64,000 nt of DNA from Prochlorococcaceae cyanobacterium jk18x22bins.40 (GTDB lineage Bacteria; Cyanobacteriota; Cyanobacteriia; PCC-6307; Cyanobiaceae): the NCBI GenBank assembly GCA_022826155.1, contig JAJDVL010000023.1, positions 62,001 through 126,000 on the forward strand, in the 5' to 3' direction. The notes beneath the pieces are model-generated. The model saw only the letters and a list, made by a program, of their open reading frames with translations, searched no databases and was not told where the DNA came from. Positions 48,693 to 56,528 of this stretch are shown here, piece after piece. The position numbers and the translations under genes were made by a program. The first letter of the stretch is position 1. Each line of letters starts with the position of its first letter.

Positions 48693-49346
48693 CTATCCCA
48701 CAGCCGGACAGGGGAGGAGTTCAAGATTGAATTGCCGCGCCACAGCCGCCAACAGGAGGGGTTCCACATCGGCACAGGTGAGGCCGGGGCGCCAGTCCAG
48801 CAGCCGCCCCACCATATGATCCCTCAGCCCACAGGGAACAATGGCGTCAAAGCCCTGCAAGCTGCAGTTCACGTTGAGGGCCAGGCCATGGCGGGTAATC
48901 CAGTGGCGACAGCCGATGCCCACTGCCGCCACCTTGCGGCCATCGCACCACACCCCGGTCAGGCCCGGCTGCCGCTCACCGGGCAACCCCAAGGCCGTCA
49001 GCACCGTCATCACAACGGTCTCCAGGCTGCGCAAGTACCAATGCAGGTCCGGGGTGTGGTGCTGCAGGTTCAGGACGGGCCAGAGCACAAGCTGGCCGGG
49101 ACAGTGGTGGGTCACTTCGCCACCGCGATCAATCCGGTGCAAGGGGTGGCTCAGACCCTGGACACCATGGCGCAGATGGGTGGCGCTGCTGCCCCGTCCC
49201 ATGGTGTAACAGGGGGAATGTTGCATGAGCAGAATCGCTTCGCGACCACCAGGCCGAAGCAGAAGTTGCCGCTGCCGCTGCTGTTGCTGCGCCAAAGCAT
49301 CCGTGATGGACACCAGATCCAGGTGCAACAGATCCGCTTGCCGCAT
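48693..49346 (-). CDS. lipB: Octanoyl-ACP:protein N-octanoyltransferase
   Basis: 217 residues. RIDRGGEVTHHCPGQLVLWP (about 72-91) is the LipB signature; GVWCDGRKVAAVGIGCRHWI and GFDAIVPCGL (catalytic Cys near 173, Lys near 139) follow. It moves octanoate from ACP to lipoyl domains of dehydrogenases such as the PDH whose E1 alpha is also in this window. Pairs with the downstream acyl-ACP synthetase gene. Confidence 0.94.
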   Translation of the reverse strand: MRQADLLHLDLVSITDALAQQQQRQRQLLLRPGGREAILLMQHSPCYTMGRGSSATHLRHGVQGLSHPLHRIDRGGEVTHHCPGQLVLWPVLNLQHHTPDLHWYLRSLETVVMTVLTALGLPGERQPGLTGVWCDGRKVAAVGIGCRHWITRHGLALNVNCSLQGFDAIVPCGLRDHMVGRLLDWRPGLTCADVEPLLLAAVARQFNLELLPCPAVG

Positions 49347-49405
49347 GGTCCAAGGGGGAGTTGGGTCGTTACCCTGAGGCCAGCACCTGTGTTCAGGAGC
49401 AGCCT

Positions 49406-50002
49406 ATGAAGCTGTTGATCCATGGCCGTAATCTCGAGATCACTCAGGCCATCAGTGACTACACCAAGGACAAGCTAAGCCGTGCCGTGGCCAAGTTCGA
49501 GGGTCTGATCAGCGAAGCCGATGTCCATCTTTCCGTGGCCAGGAATCCCAGCGTGCAGCAGCAAACTGCGGAAGTGACCATCTTCGCCAACGGCACCATC
49601 ATCCGGGCCGAAGAGCGCTCGGAAAATCTCTACGCCAGCATTGACCTGGTCTCCAGCAAACTGAGCCGTCAGTTACGCCGCTACAAGGAGCGCATCAAGG
49701 ATCACCACCGCGCCGAGGGCAACCGTTCCAGTGGGGATAGCGCTGCCCGTGCCGCCCTCAACGGCAGCAGTGAGGCCATCGCACGACTCAACGAGCAGGG
49801 GCAGTCGCGACCGGCTTTGCCCACACCCGCAGTGCGTCGCAAGTACTTCGCCATGCCGCCCATGACCCTGGAACAGGCCATCACCCAGTTGGAGTTGGTG
49901 GACCACGACTTCTACGTCTTCCGGGACCGCGAAGACCAGCAGATCCGGGTGGTCTACCGCCGTAACCATGGGGGCTATGGGGTGATTGAACCCCGGGGCT
50001 GA
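49406..50002 (+). CDS. lrtA: Long-form ribosome hibernation factor (LrtA/HPF)
   Basis: 198 residues. The N-terminal S30AE domain (MKLLIHGRNLEITQAISDYT to about residue 100) binds the decoding centre. A variable linker leads to the C-terminal dimerisation domain (VRRKYFAMPPMTLEQAITQL, VDHDFYVFRDREDQQIRVVYRR). It dimerises ribosomes in dark or stationary cells; in Synechococcus PCC 7002 lrtA is light-repressed. ATG 49406 is the homologous start. It overlaps deoC by one base at TGATG. Confidence 0.94.
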   Translation: MKLLIHGRNLEITQAISDYTKDKLSRAVAKFEGLISEADVHLSVARNPSVQQQTAEVTIFANGTIIRAEERSENLYASIDLVSSKLSRQLRRYKERIKDHHRAEGNRSSGDSAARAALNGSSEAIARLNEQGQSRPALPTPAVRRKYFAMPPMTLEQAITQLELVDHDFYVFRDREDQQIRVVYRRNHGGYGVIEPRG

Positions 50003-50721
50003 TGAACCATCCCGCTGCCGCAGAAGACCACACAACCCTGCAGGGGTTGCTGGCCACCATCCACCTGCCGTCCCTGTTGGATCACGCCTGCCTGGACCCT
50101 CTGCAAAGCAGCAGCGCCCTGCGGGAGCAGGTGGAAGCGGCCAGGTTCTGGGGGTGCGGAGGCTTCTGCGTCCCTTCCGGGTGGGTCAAGCGGGTGCGGT
50201 GCCGTCTTCCCTCCAGCGGACCCAGGCTGGTGGCCGTGGTGGGCTTCCCCACGGGCGCCGTGCCCTCCTCGGTGAAGCTGGCGGAGGCGGAGTGGGTGGC
50301 CGAGGCTGGCGCCGACGAGTTGGACGTGGTGCCGGATTTTGCTGCCCTTGCCGATGGCGACACGGAGCAGGTTTACGGGGAGTTGGCTGCCATTGTCCAA
50401 CTGGGCCTGCCGGTGAAGGTGATCACGGAGGCGATGCGTCTGCCCACCCCTCTGCTGGAGACACTGGTGGAGGCGGCTGTGGATGCGGGGGCCCAATGGC
50501 TCAAGACCGGTACCGGCTACGGGCCTGGGGTCACCCCTGAGGTGGTGCGCCAGTTGGTGAAGCTGGCCCGGAAGCGGGCCGGTGTGAAGGCATCCGGAGG
50601 GATCCATGACCTGGAGCAGGCCTTGCGGCTGCTGGAGGCCGGCGCCCAGCGATTGGGGCTCAGTGGTGCTCCAGCGCTGCTGGAGGCCGCACGCCGTGGC
50701 GAGATCGGCACACTTCGCTGA
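50002..50721 (+). CDS. deoC: Deoxyribose-phosphate aldolase
   Basis: 239 residues, TIM barrel. LLDHACLDP near 27, VAVVGFPTGAVPSSVKLAEA near 74, the Schiff-base Lys in LPVKVITEAM near 138 and the KTGTGYGPG loop near 173 followed by GVKASGGIHD are all conserved. It cleaves 2-deoxyribose-5-phosphate to glyceraldehyde-3-phosphate and acetaldehyde. Start ATG directly on the lrtA stop. Confidence 0.94.
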   Translation: MNHPAAAEDHTTLQGLLATIHLPSLLDHACLDPLQSSSALREQVEAARFWGCGGFCVPSGWVKRVRCRLPSSGPRLVAVVGFPTGAVPSSVKLAEAEWVAEAGADELDVVPDFAALADGDTEQVYGELAAIVQLGLPVKVITEAMRLPTPLLETLVEAAVDAGAQWLKTGTGYGPGVTPEVVRQLVKLARKRAGVKASGGIHDLEQALRLLEAGAQRLGLSGAPALLEAARRGEIGTLR

Positions 50722-50736
50722 CGGGGCGGCTCGCCC

Positions 50737-51540
50737 ATGGCCAAGGCGCGCTTGATTGAGGTCAGCCTGAGCCTCAAGGCCTCGGCCTTGGGCGAGCGGG
50801 ACCGTTTGCTCACCGTGATCACGCCCGAGGAGGGCGTCACCCGGCTGGTGGTCCCTGGCGCACGGCGACCCAGTTCCAGTTTGGCTGGGGCGGCGCCCCT
50901 GCGGGAACTGCGGCTTTTGGTCGCTAGCGGGCGTGGTTCCCTGGGACGGGTGACCCAACTGGAGGTGCGGCAGACGTTTGCAGGCCTGGGGCAACGCCTT
51001 GAATTCCTGACAGCCGCCCAGTTGCTGGCTGAACTCACCCTCCTGCTGGTGCAGCAAGGGGATCCGGCGCCAACCAGCGTGGAGTTGCTGCGGCTCCACT
51101 GGCAGCGGCTGGATCAACTGGCTCCGGGGGCGCAGGCGCTGCGGGAAGCGGTGGCCGTTGCCGTTCAGGGGGCCATGCACCTGCTGGCCAGCGGCGGCCT
51201 GGCCTTACCGACAGATTGGTGCTGCGGTGACCACAGCCCTCTGGCGCCCCCCTTGGGGAACTGGGACTGGTGCTGCAGTTTCTTGCCGGACGAAGGCTTT
51301 CACAGGGGCAGGCAGCCTGGCACCGCCATGGTGCTCAATGCGTCCGAGTTGGCACTGCTGCAACGGCTGCAGCGCCCGGCCCTGCCACGGCGCCGCTCAA
51401 ACGGGGATCTGATGGGACCCTTGCCGGTGTGGCAACGGCTGCTGCGGTTGCTGCGCCTCTGGATTGGCCAGCACCTGCAGCGGCAGCCACGGTCCCTCGG
51501 CTTTTTGGAGCAGTTGGCGGGCGCCCAGCGGTCCTGCTAA
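50737..51540 (+). CDS. recO: DNA repair protein RecO
   Basis: 267 residues. An N-terminal OB fold (LIEVSLSLKASALGERDRLL; VTRLVVPGARRPSSSLAGAA) is followed by a helical domain and the reduced zinc region (CCGDHSPLAPP...WCCSFLPDEGF near 165-185). RecO loads RecA with RecF and RecR. 15 nt after deoC, so the two are likely transcribed together. Confidence 0.9.
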   Translation: MAKARLIEVSLSLKASALGERDRLLTVITPEEGVTRLVVPGARRPSSSLAGAAPLRELRLLVASGRGSLGRVTQLEVRQTFAGLGQRLEFLTAAQLLAELTLLLVQQGDPAPTSVELLRLHWQRLDQLAPGAQALREAVAVAVQGAMHLLASGGLALPTDWCCGDHSPLAPPLGNWDWCCSFLPDEGFHRGRQPGTAMVLNASELALLQRLQRPALPRRRSNGDLMGPLPVWQRLLRLLRLWIGQHLQRQPRSLGFLEQLAGAQRSC

Positions 51541-51559
51541 CGTCAGGTCCGTAGGTGGA

Positions 51560-52804
51560 ATGGGACCAGTGCATGTTGCCTGGCTTGGCAAAAAGTCCCC
51601 GTTCTGCGGCAACGTCACCTATGGACTGGCCATCACCGAAGCACTGCGAGGGCGGGGTCACGGGGTGTCTTTTTTCCACTTCGACACACCAGCGGCCCAC
51701 TTGAGCTTGGGACGCATGTTCCGCACCAGCCTGCCGCAGGAGGACGCTGCCCTGGGCACCAGCCATGGAACTGAGAGCGATTGGGAGGATGGCCAAGGGG
51801 CCCCAGTCACCACAACAGCCTTGGCGGACGATCTGCCGGAGGTGGCTCTCCCTTATCTGCTCAGGTCACAGATATACACCATTCCCAGCCCCCAGGCTGC
51901 CCGTGATCTGCGTCATGCCTTGCAGCGCCTCCAGCCGGATCTGGTGCATGCCAGCCTCACCCTCTCACCTCTGGATTTTCGCTTGCCGGAGATCTGCCAG
52001 CAACTGGGGCTTCCCCTCGTGGCCACCTTCCACTCCCCGTTTAACGCCCGGCAGCGCAGTGCCACGGCAGCCACCATGCGGCAGTTTTACAAGCTTTACG
52101 CTCCAGCGTTGGCCCGCTATAGCAGTGTGGTGGTGTTCTCGGAATTGCAGGCCCGGGAGCTGACGCGGTTGGGGGTGCCCCAGTCCCGTCTGGCCATTAT
52201 TCCCAACGGCATCGATTCCCAGGCGTGGCGCCCTGGCCCCGGCACCATGCCCACAGTCTTCCGGGGGAAGCGACTGTTTCTGTACATGGGTCGCCTGGCG
52301 CCGGAGAAAAACGTGGAAGCCCTGCTCAAGGCATGGCGCATTGTCCGACCGGAGGGTTGCATGTTGGCGGTGGTGGGGGATGGACCCTTGCGGGCTTCCC
52401 TTCCCCTGGCCAGTGACGATGGAACGATTTACTGGTGGGGCTATGAGCAGCGGCCAGAGCAACGCCTCAACTTGCTGCGCAATGCGGAAGTGTTCATTCT
52501 GCCGTCTCTGGTGGAAGGACTATCCCTGGCGCTTCTGGAAGCCATGGCCGTAGGCACCGCCTGTGTGGCAACGGACGCAGGGGCCCATGGGGAAGTGCTG
52601 GCAGGTGGCGCCGGCATCGTCTTGTCTACAGATAACGTGGCCGCGCAACTGCGCACCATTCTGCCCATCCTTCGGGACCAACCGCGCTTGACGGCCGATC
52701 TGGGCCGTCAGGCCCGACAGCGGGTGTTGGAACGCTATACTTTAGCTGACAATGTCAGCGCCTTGGAGTGTCTCTATCGTCGGCACGTGTCGCTCTGCCG
52801 TTAG
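51560..52804 (+). CDS. GT4-family glycosyltransferase
   Basis: 414 residues, GT-B fold. The N-terminal AWLGKKSPFCGNVTYGL replaces the usual Gly-rich loop, LVHASLTLSPLDFRLPEICQ is typical of marine Synechococcus homologues, and the donor domain has LFLYMGRLAPEKNVEALLKA and the E-x7-E motif FILPSLVEGLSLALLEAMA. Likely involved in surface glycan or glycolipid synthesis; acceptor unknown. Its TAG overlaps the TAA of the convergent ankyrin gene. Confidence 0.9.
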   Translation: MGPVHVAWLGKKSPFCGNVTYGLAITEALRGRGHGVSFFHFDTPAAHLSLGRMFRTSLPQEDAALGTSHGTESDWEDGQGAPVTTTALADDLPEVALPYLLRSQIYTIPSPQAARDLRHALQRLQPDLVHASLTLSPLDFRLPEICQQLGLPLVATFHSPFNARQRSATAATMRQFYKLYAPALARYSSVVVFSELQARELTRLGVPQSRLAIIPNGIDSQAWRPGPGTMPTVFRGKRLFLYMGRLAPEKNVEALLKAWRIVRPEGCMLAVVGDGPLRASLPLASDDGTIYWWGYEQRPEQRLNLLRNAEVFILPSLVEGLSLALLEAMAVGTACVATDAGAHGEVLAGGAGIVLSTDNVAAQLRTILPILRDQPRLTADLGRQARQRVLERYTLADNVSALECLYRRHVSLCR

Positions 52805-54114
52805 ACACCCTGCTGTCCACCGGCTGCTTTGAGAACCTCAGCCAGACGCTCGTGATTGTTTTGCTCGGCAAGGTCAAGGGGAGTTCTGCCCCGGTTGTTT
52901 TTGGCATTGATAGCAGCTCCAGCCCCAATGAGCACCCGGGCAGCCTCCACGTGACCCTGCAAGGCTGCGTCGTGTAACGATGTGTCGCCCACCTGGTCTT
53001 GAACATTGACTGGAGATCCTGCCTCAATCAGCAGCTTAATCAGCTCTGGCAGACCGGCATGGGCCGCCACCTGTACAGGAGGGTTACCAGCATCATTTCT
53101 GCCACGAACATCTGCGCCAGATTCAATCAGTACCTGGGCAAGCTCCCCATGACCGGCATGGAGTGCAAAGTGCAATAGAGAATTATTGGAGTGGCCCTTA
53201 ACATTAACATCTGCCCCATGGCTGGCCAGCAGTTTGACCATTTTGATATTATTCTTTCTTGCTGCTATACTGAGTGGTGTGCCGCTAGGTAGGAATGTGG
53301 GTGGACTATTGGGTTTAGGATTGACATTTGCTCCGGCATTAATGAGAGCTTTAGCGGTAGCAATATCATCTGAATAAGTTGCAGCTTCATGCAATGGTGT
53401 GGAACCAAATCGATCTACGAAATTGACATCAGATCCAGCCTGGATCAGGAGATCGACAAATTCTACTGTACGACCACCAGTCGCCCAGTATAGTGGTGTT
53501 TTGCCATAACGATTGGGGATATTGGGATCAGCCCCGGCCTGGATCAGCAGCCTGATGAGCTCTATCTGGCTTCTCTCAGTTCCGATGGCCAATAGCAGTG
53601 CAGTTTGACCACCTTCATCCCGTCTGTCAAGTTCTGCTCCAGCCTCGATGAGAACCTTACAGACCTCTAAGGAACCAATTGCTGCTGCAAAATGCAGAGG
53701 CGTTTTGTGGCCGGCGGCGGTGAGTACGTGATTAGGATCAGCTCCTGCCTCAACAAGAACCTTAACCACTTCTGCGTGTCCATTTGCAGCCGCCTCGTGC
53801 AGTGGAGTGCTGCCGCGTTTGTGTATCGCCTCCACGTTGATATTCAGCCCCTCATCAATCAATTGCTTCACTAATTCCGCATCTCCTTCTTCTGCAGCCT
53901 CATATAGCCGTCCTGAATCCGGAGGTGAAAACTCCACAGCAGCTAGAGGCTTGGCTGGGTCTACATCCACACTTTCAACTAATTCTTGCGGTGGCGTCTC
54001 TGGCAAGCTCTCTGGCGAGGAGGTCGCCTGGGGGCCTCTGCTGCAGGCACTGATCAGAGGAAGTGTGAAGGAAAGCACTGCGGCCAGAGGCAGAATTTGC
54101 TGAAATCGGACCAT
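52801..54114 (-). CDS. Ankyrin-repeat lipoprotein (11 repeats)
   Basis: 437 residues. Signal peptide MVRFQQILPLAAVLSFTLPL with lipobox L-I-S-A-C (Cys24), then a Ser/Pro/Glu linker to about residue 65. Eleven ankyrin repeats follow to the end, e.g. STPLHEAAANGHAEVVKVLV, and the tail is LKAAGG-QQGV. The last three repeats are closely related to those of the 971-residue protein. ATG 54114 is the start; an earlier in-frame ATG (54189) lacks a signal. Ankyrins bind proteins; export on a lipid anchor points to a surface role, possibly towards a host. Target unknown. Confidence 0.88.
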   Translation of the reverse strand: MVRFQQILPLAAVLSFTLPLISACSRGPQATSSPESLPETPPQELVESVDVDPAKPLAAVEFSPPDSGRLYEAAEEGDAELVKQLIDEGLNINVEAIHKRGSTPLHEAAANGHAEVVKVLVEAGADPNHVLTAAGHKTPLHFAAAIGSLEVCKVLIEAGAELDRRDEGGQTALLLAIGTERSQIELIRLLIQAGADPNIPNRYGKTPLYWATGGRTVEFVDLLIQAGSDVNFVDRFGSTPLHEAATYSDDIATAKALINAGANVNPKPNSPPTFLPSGTPLSIAARKNNIKMVKLLASHGADVNVKGHSNNSLLHFALHAGHGELAQVLIESGADVRGRNDAGNPPVQVAAHAGLPELIKLLIEAGSPVNVQDQVGDTSLHDAALQGHVEAARVLIGAGAAINAKNNRGRTPLDLAEQNNHERLAEVLKAAGGQQGV

Positions 54115-54242
54115 GGGAGAGGCATTACGTTGTGGGCAACTAGCATACCATAGGGGATCATGTCTGGCAGACCAGAAAAGGGCAGCCATCTGTAATCAAT
54201 TCTCTGTTTCCAGTGGCTTGGCTCGACTTTTTCGTCAGCCTA

Positions 54243-55547
54243 TTAATGCGCCTGTATGAGATAATGCGCCTGCATGAGAAGCCAGTACACAGTGGTGGTC
54301 TCCATGTACGAACGACGCATCCGCATCAGGTCCCATGGGGTAGAGCCATCCGAGGCTTTGGTTCTGGGGTTGGCGCCAGCATCAAGCAACGCCTTCACAA
54401 CCTCTGATGATTCGCTATGAGCTGCCGCGCTGTGCAGGGGGATCCATCCATCCTCGTCTTGTGCCTCAATGTTGGCGCCAGCATCGAGCAACGCCTTCGC
54501 CACTTTTGGTGATTCGCTATGAGCTGCCGCGTTGTGCAGGGGGGTCCATCCCTTCTCACTTCGTGCGTCAATGTCAGCGCCGGCATCGAGCAGTGCCTTC
54601 ACAACTTCTGATGATTCGATACTGTTAGCTGCCGCATGGTGCAGGGGGGTCCTTCCATACTCGTCTTGTGCCTCAACGTCAGCGCCAGCATCGAGCAGTG
54701 CCTTCACAACTTCTGGTGATTCGCTATAACCATAACCTTCAGGTAATGCGTTACGAGCTGCTGCCCTGTGCAGGGGAGTCGATCCTCCTTCAGTTCGTGC
54801 TTCAATGTTGGCGCCAGCATCGAGCAACGCCTTCACCACTTCTGGTGATTTACTACGAATTGCTGCGCTATGCAGAGGGGTCATTCCATAGCCATGCCTT
54901 GAATCATCAAGTCGTGCCTCAATGTTGGCGCCAGCATCAAGCAACACCTTAATAACTTCAGGTGTACTACGTTCTGATGCCGCATGCAAGGGGGGCCGTC
55001 CAACCGCGGCTCGCATCGCCCTGGGTTGTGCTTGAATGTTGGCGCCAGCATCGAGCAACGCCTTCACCACTTCTGGTGATGGAGTAAGAGAATATGTTGC
55101 CAGGTTCAGGGGGGTCATTCCACTTGAATTCAGTGCCTCAATGTTGGCGCCAGCATCGAGCAATACCTTCACCACTTCTGGTGATCCACCATTGTATGCC
55201 ACGCTGTGCAGGGGGGTATGGCTATTAACTGCGCGTGCCTCAGTGTTGGCGCCAGCATCGAGCAACGTCTTCACCACTTCTGGTGATTTACTATAAACTG
55301 CTGCGCTATGCAGAGGGGTCCATCCCCCATGCGTCCATCCCCCAGCCCTCTCCTGGTGAATGTTGGCCCCAGCCTTCAGGCAGCGGGACACATCAGCTAC
55401 TGTCGCGGTTTCGAAGAAGGCTGTGGTGTTCCATCCTCTGCAAGAGAGTTGCGCCACCGCGGCATTTACACACATCAGTTCCGCAATAGCCACCCCGACC
55501 ACTGCCGCCACCAGGCTGCCTTTCACCGATGCCCTGGGATCAACCAT
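54243..55547 (-). CDS. Sec-exported ankyrin-repeat protein with nine nearly identical repeats
   Basis: 434 residues. The signal peptide has a hydrophobic core GSLVAAVVGVAIAELM and cleavage near AVA-QLS (residue 33). A Cys-containing segment (SCRGWN...VSRCLKAGANI) is followed by nine repeats of the type TPLHSAA...SPEVVKALLDAGANIEA. Seven or more units are near copies at DNA level. The C-terminus ends without a cap repeat (MRMRRSYMETTTVYWLLMQA). ATG 55547 starts at the signal peptide; the frame stays open 63 codons upstream. Probably periplasmic or secreted protein-binding scaffold. Confidence 0.85.
   Translation of the reverse strand: MVDPRASVKGSLVAAVVGVAIAELMCVNAAVAQLSCRGWNTTAFFETATVADVSRCLKAGANIHQERAGGWTHGGWTPLHSAAVYSKSPEVVKTLLDAGANTEARAVNSHTPLHSVAYNGGSPEVVKVLLDAGANIEALNSSGMTPLNLATYSLTPSPEVVKALLDAGANIQAQPRAMRAAVGRPPLHAASERSTPEVIKVLLDAGANIEARLDDSRHGYGMTPLHSAAIRSKSPEVVKALLDAGANIEARTEGGSTPLHRAAARNALPEGYGYSESPEVVKALLDAGADVEAQDEYGRTPLHHAAANSIESSEVVKALLDAGADIDARSEKGWTPLHNAAAHSESPKVAKALLDAGANIEAQDEDGWIPLHSAAAHSESSEVVKALLDAGANPRTKASDGSTPWDLMRMRRSYMETTTVYWLLMQAHYLIQAH
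54331..55320 (-). repeat. Array of near-identical ~100-nt ankyrin-coding repeats
   Basis: A plus-strand core of the form TTGGCGCCAGCATCGAGCAA followed by CGCCTTCACCACTTCTGGTG recurs about nine times with few changes (for example at about 54476, 54805, 55037, 55147 and 55249). Identity far above that of the proteins' other repeats implies recent tandem duplication or gene conversion. Confidence 0.85.
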
Positions 55548-55772
55548 GGAAACTGCTGCATGTGCCGATAGGTTACCACAGTTCGGAGATCGTCTTGCCG
55601 GGATGCGACTGCAAGGCTTCCAGATCCGAAAGCCGGTCCAGCCAACGGCGCTGGCGTCCGTCCGGCGATAGGGGCAAAGGAGTGCAAGAGAACTTTGATG
55701 GCGCCACAGCTTAACAAAGGCCTGGAAGGGAAACATGGAGATGTTGCTGATCCAGTGAACAGACTGGCCGTT

Positions 55773-56508
55773 TCAGTCGGCTTGGCCGCTTTTTTCTTCA
55801 CCACCAACCCCTCGGCCACTACGCTGACCACCGGCGGCATTCAGTACTGCCACCAGACGGGAATGCCGTTGCCCATGGGCAAGATCAGCAGGTGTTTGTC
55901 CCTTATCGTTACTGATATTCACATCCGCTTCCGCCTGGATCAAAACCTGGGCAGCTTGCACCCTATCCTGCAACGCTGCCCCATGTAGAGCAGTGTTCCC
56001 CACCTTGTCTTGTGCATTGAGATCGGTGCCCGCTTCGATCACCAGTTCAGTGATCTCCACCGAGCCACGGCTGACGGCCATGTGCAGTGGTGTGCTGCCG
56101 TCGCTTGTTTTCTTATTGAGATCAGCTCCGGCATCGATAAGAACTTTAACGATTTCTGCATGGCCATCATCTACTGCCTCATGCAGCGGGGCGAGGTTAC
56201 CTCGTGAATGCTGCTGGTTAACGAGGTGCGGCCTATTGGGTAACGACTTGCTTGACCTGTTCCACATCGCCGCTGGCAACGGCATGATGAAGCATACTGA
56301 CCCCTGGAGGTGCAGCCTCTATGGCAAGCAACTCCTGCATCGCGTCCATAGGGTCTCTTCCGGCTGATCCATGTGGGAACGCTGGCAGGAATGGCTTTGG
56401 TGAGGACGGTGTCGCCTGGAGAGCGCTGGGAGTGCTCAGCAGTGAAAGGGCCATTGCAATGGGAACGACGCGATGAAGGTGAACCTTGTGCATTGAGGGG
56501 AGTGTCAT
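55773..56508 (-). pseudogene. Frameshifted exported ankyrin-repeat gene
   Basis: The 5' part (56508-56233) encodes a signal peptide (HRVVPIAMALSLLSTPSALQ-A) and the first ankyrin helix pair, ending LHHAVASGDVEQVKQVVTQ and a TAG. The next frame picks up immediately with NRPHLVNQQHSRGNLAPLHE and continues for about four repeats to a QRSGRG tail (55773). Reading CAA-AAT instead of CAAT at the junction restores one frame, so a 2-nt deletion (or 1-nt gain) in a short A run is the simplest cause. It may also be an assembly error or phase variation. Confidence 0.75.
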
Positions 56509-56528
56509 GTTGTTGAGGGTTGGGGAAT

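Noticed and set aside
54243-55547. CRISPR-like array because of regularly spaced repeats
   Set aside because: Repeats are about 100 nt apart, in frame, and encode ankyrin units; no palindromic repeats or cas genes.
55548-55772. Gene remnant between two ankyrin genes (frame with RQRRWLDRLSDLEALQSHPG)
   Set aside because: Looks protein-like over about 35 codons, but too short and without a recognisable family to annotate.
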